Source: Deltaproteobacteria bacterium
GTDB lineage: Bacteria; Desulfobacterota; DSM-4660; Desulfatiglandales; HGW-15
Assembly: GCA_019308985.1 (NCBI GenBank)
Contig: JAFDHB010000218.1
Coordinates: 1-5,345, forward strand
Direction: 5' to 3'
Length of the DNA: 5,345 nucleotides
The translations under genes and the position numbers were made by a program. A model generated the notes under the pieces. That model had not been told where the DNA came from, ran no database searches, and saw only the letters and a list, made by a program, of their open reading frames with translations. Below are positions 5,293 to 5,345 of this stretch, piece by piece (position 1 is the first letter of the stretch; each line of letters begins with the position of its first letter).

Positions 5293-5345
5293 CTATGTCC
5301 CCCCAAATCGAAAAATTTGCACGGGCTAGAGGTAAGCTCAACCCA
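5293..5345 (-). promoter_or_regulatory. Upstream region of the lipoprotein gene
   Basis: On the - strand this short stretch holds the G-rich ribosome site GGGGGGA (5304-5298) and an AT-rich segment around 5305-5318. A loose promoter pair (TTGAGC, 17 bp, AAATTT) can be drawn but the -10 box is poor. The window ends before the full upstream region is seen. Confidence 0.3.

Overview
This window is mostly conserved bacterial housekeeping sequence, followed by two genes for exported proteins of unknown function. The most likely source is a Gram-negative bacterium of the Desulfobacterota (former delta-proteobacteria). That is an inference from three things: the ptsI-smpB-ssrA arrangement, the ADDYAYALAA-type tmRNA tag, and the style of the two small exported proteins. 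No marker in the window fixes the taxonomy. Base composition looks moderate and even, with no sign of an island boundary.

Left part (2-2560, + strand): the 3' nine-tenths of ptsI (PTS Enzyme I, start lies upstream of the window) is followed after 29 bp by smpB. The smpB stop codon directly abuts a near-consensus sigma-70 promoter (TTGACT, 17 bp, TATAGT), which should drive ssrA (tmRNA, 2205-2560). SmpB and tmRNA act together in trans-translation, so partner protein and RNA sit side by side, with ssrA on its own promoter.

Middle (2586-3257, - strand): nth (endonuclease III, base-excision repair) converges on ssrA, leaving 25 bp between them. The catalytic Lys and Asp are intact. The second of the four iron-sulfur cluster cysteines is a histidine (C-X6-H-X2-C-X5-C), the most concrete oddity in the window.

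Right part (3258-5345): a 471-bp intergenic region carries a 9-bp GC-rich hairpin, a 12-bp palindrome and several CCAGG-type words. It leads to a + strand gene for a secreted protein with an ASH/Hydin-like beta-sandwich domain, a short two-cysteine module and a strongly basic tail. A 409-bp gap with a 12-bp hairpin separates it from a convergent - strand gene for a small Tyr-rich predicted lipoprotein with a poly-lysine C-terminus. Neither exported protein has a function I can name. Both end in basic tails and they face each other, which is suggestive only.

I saw no CRISPR array, insertion sequence, toxin-antitoxin pair, phage gene or defence gene. I do not think the window contains a large undescribed system.
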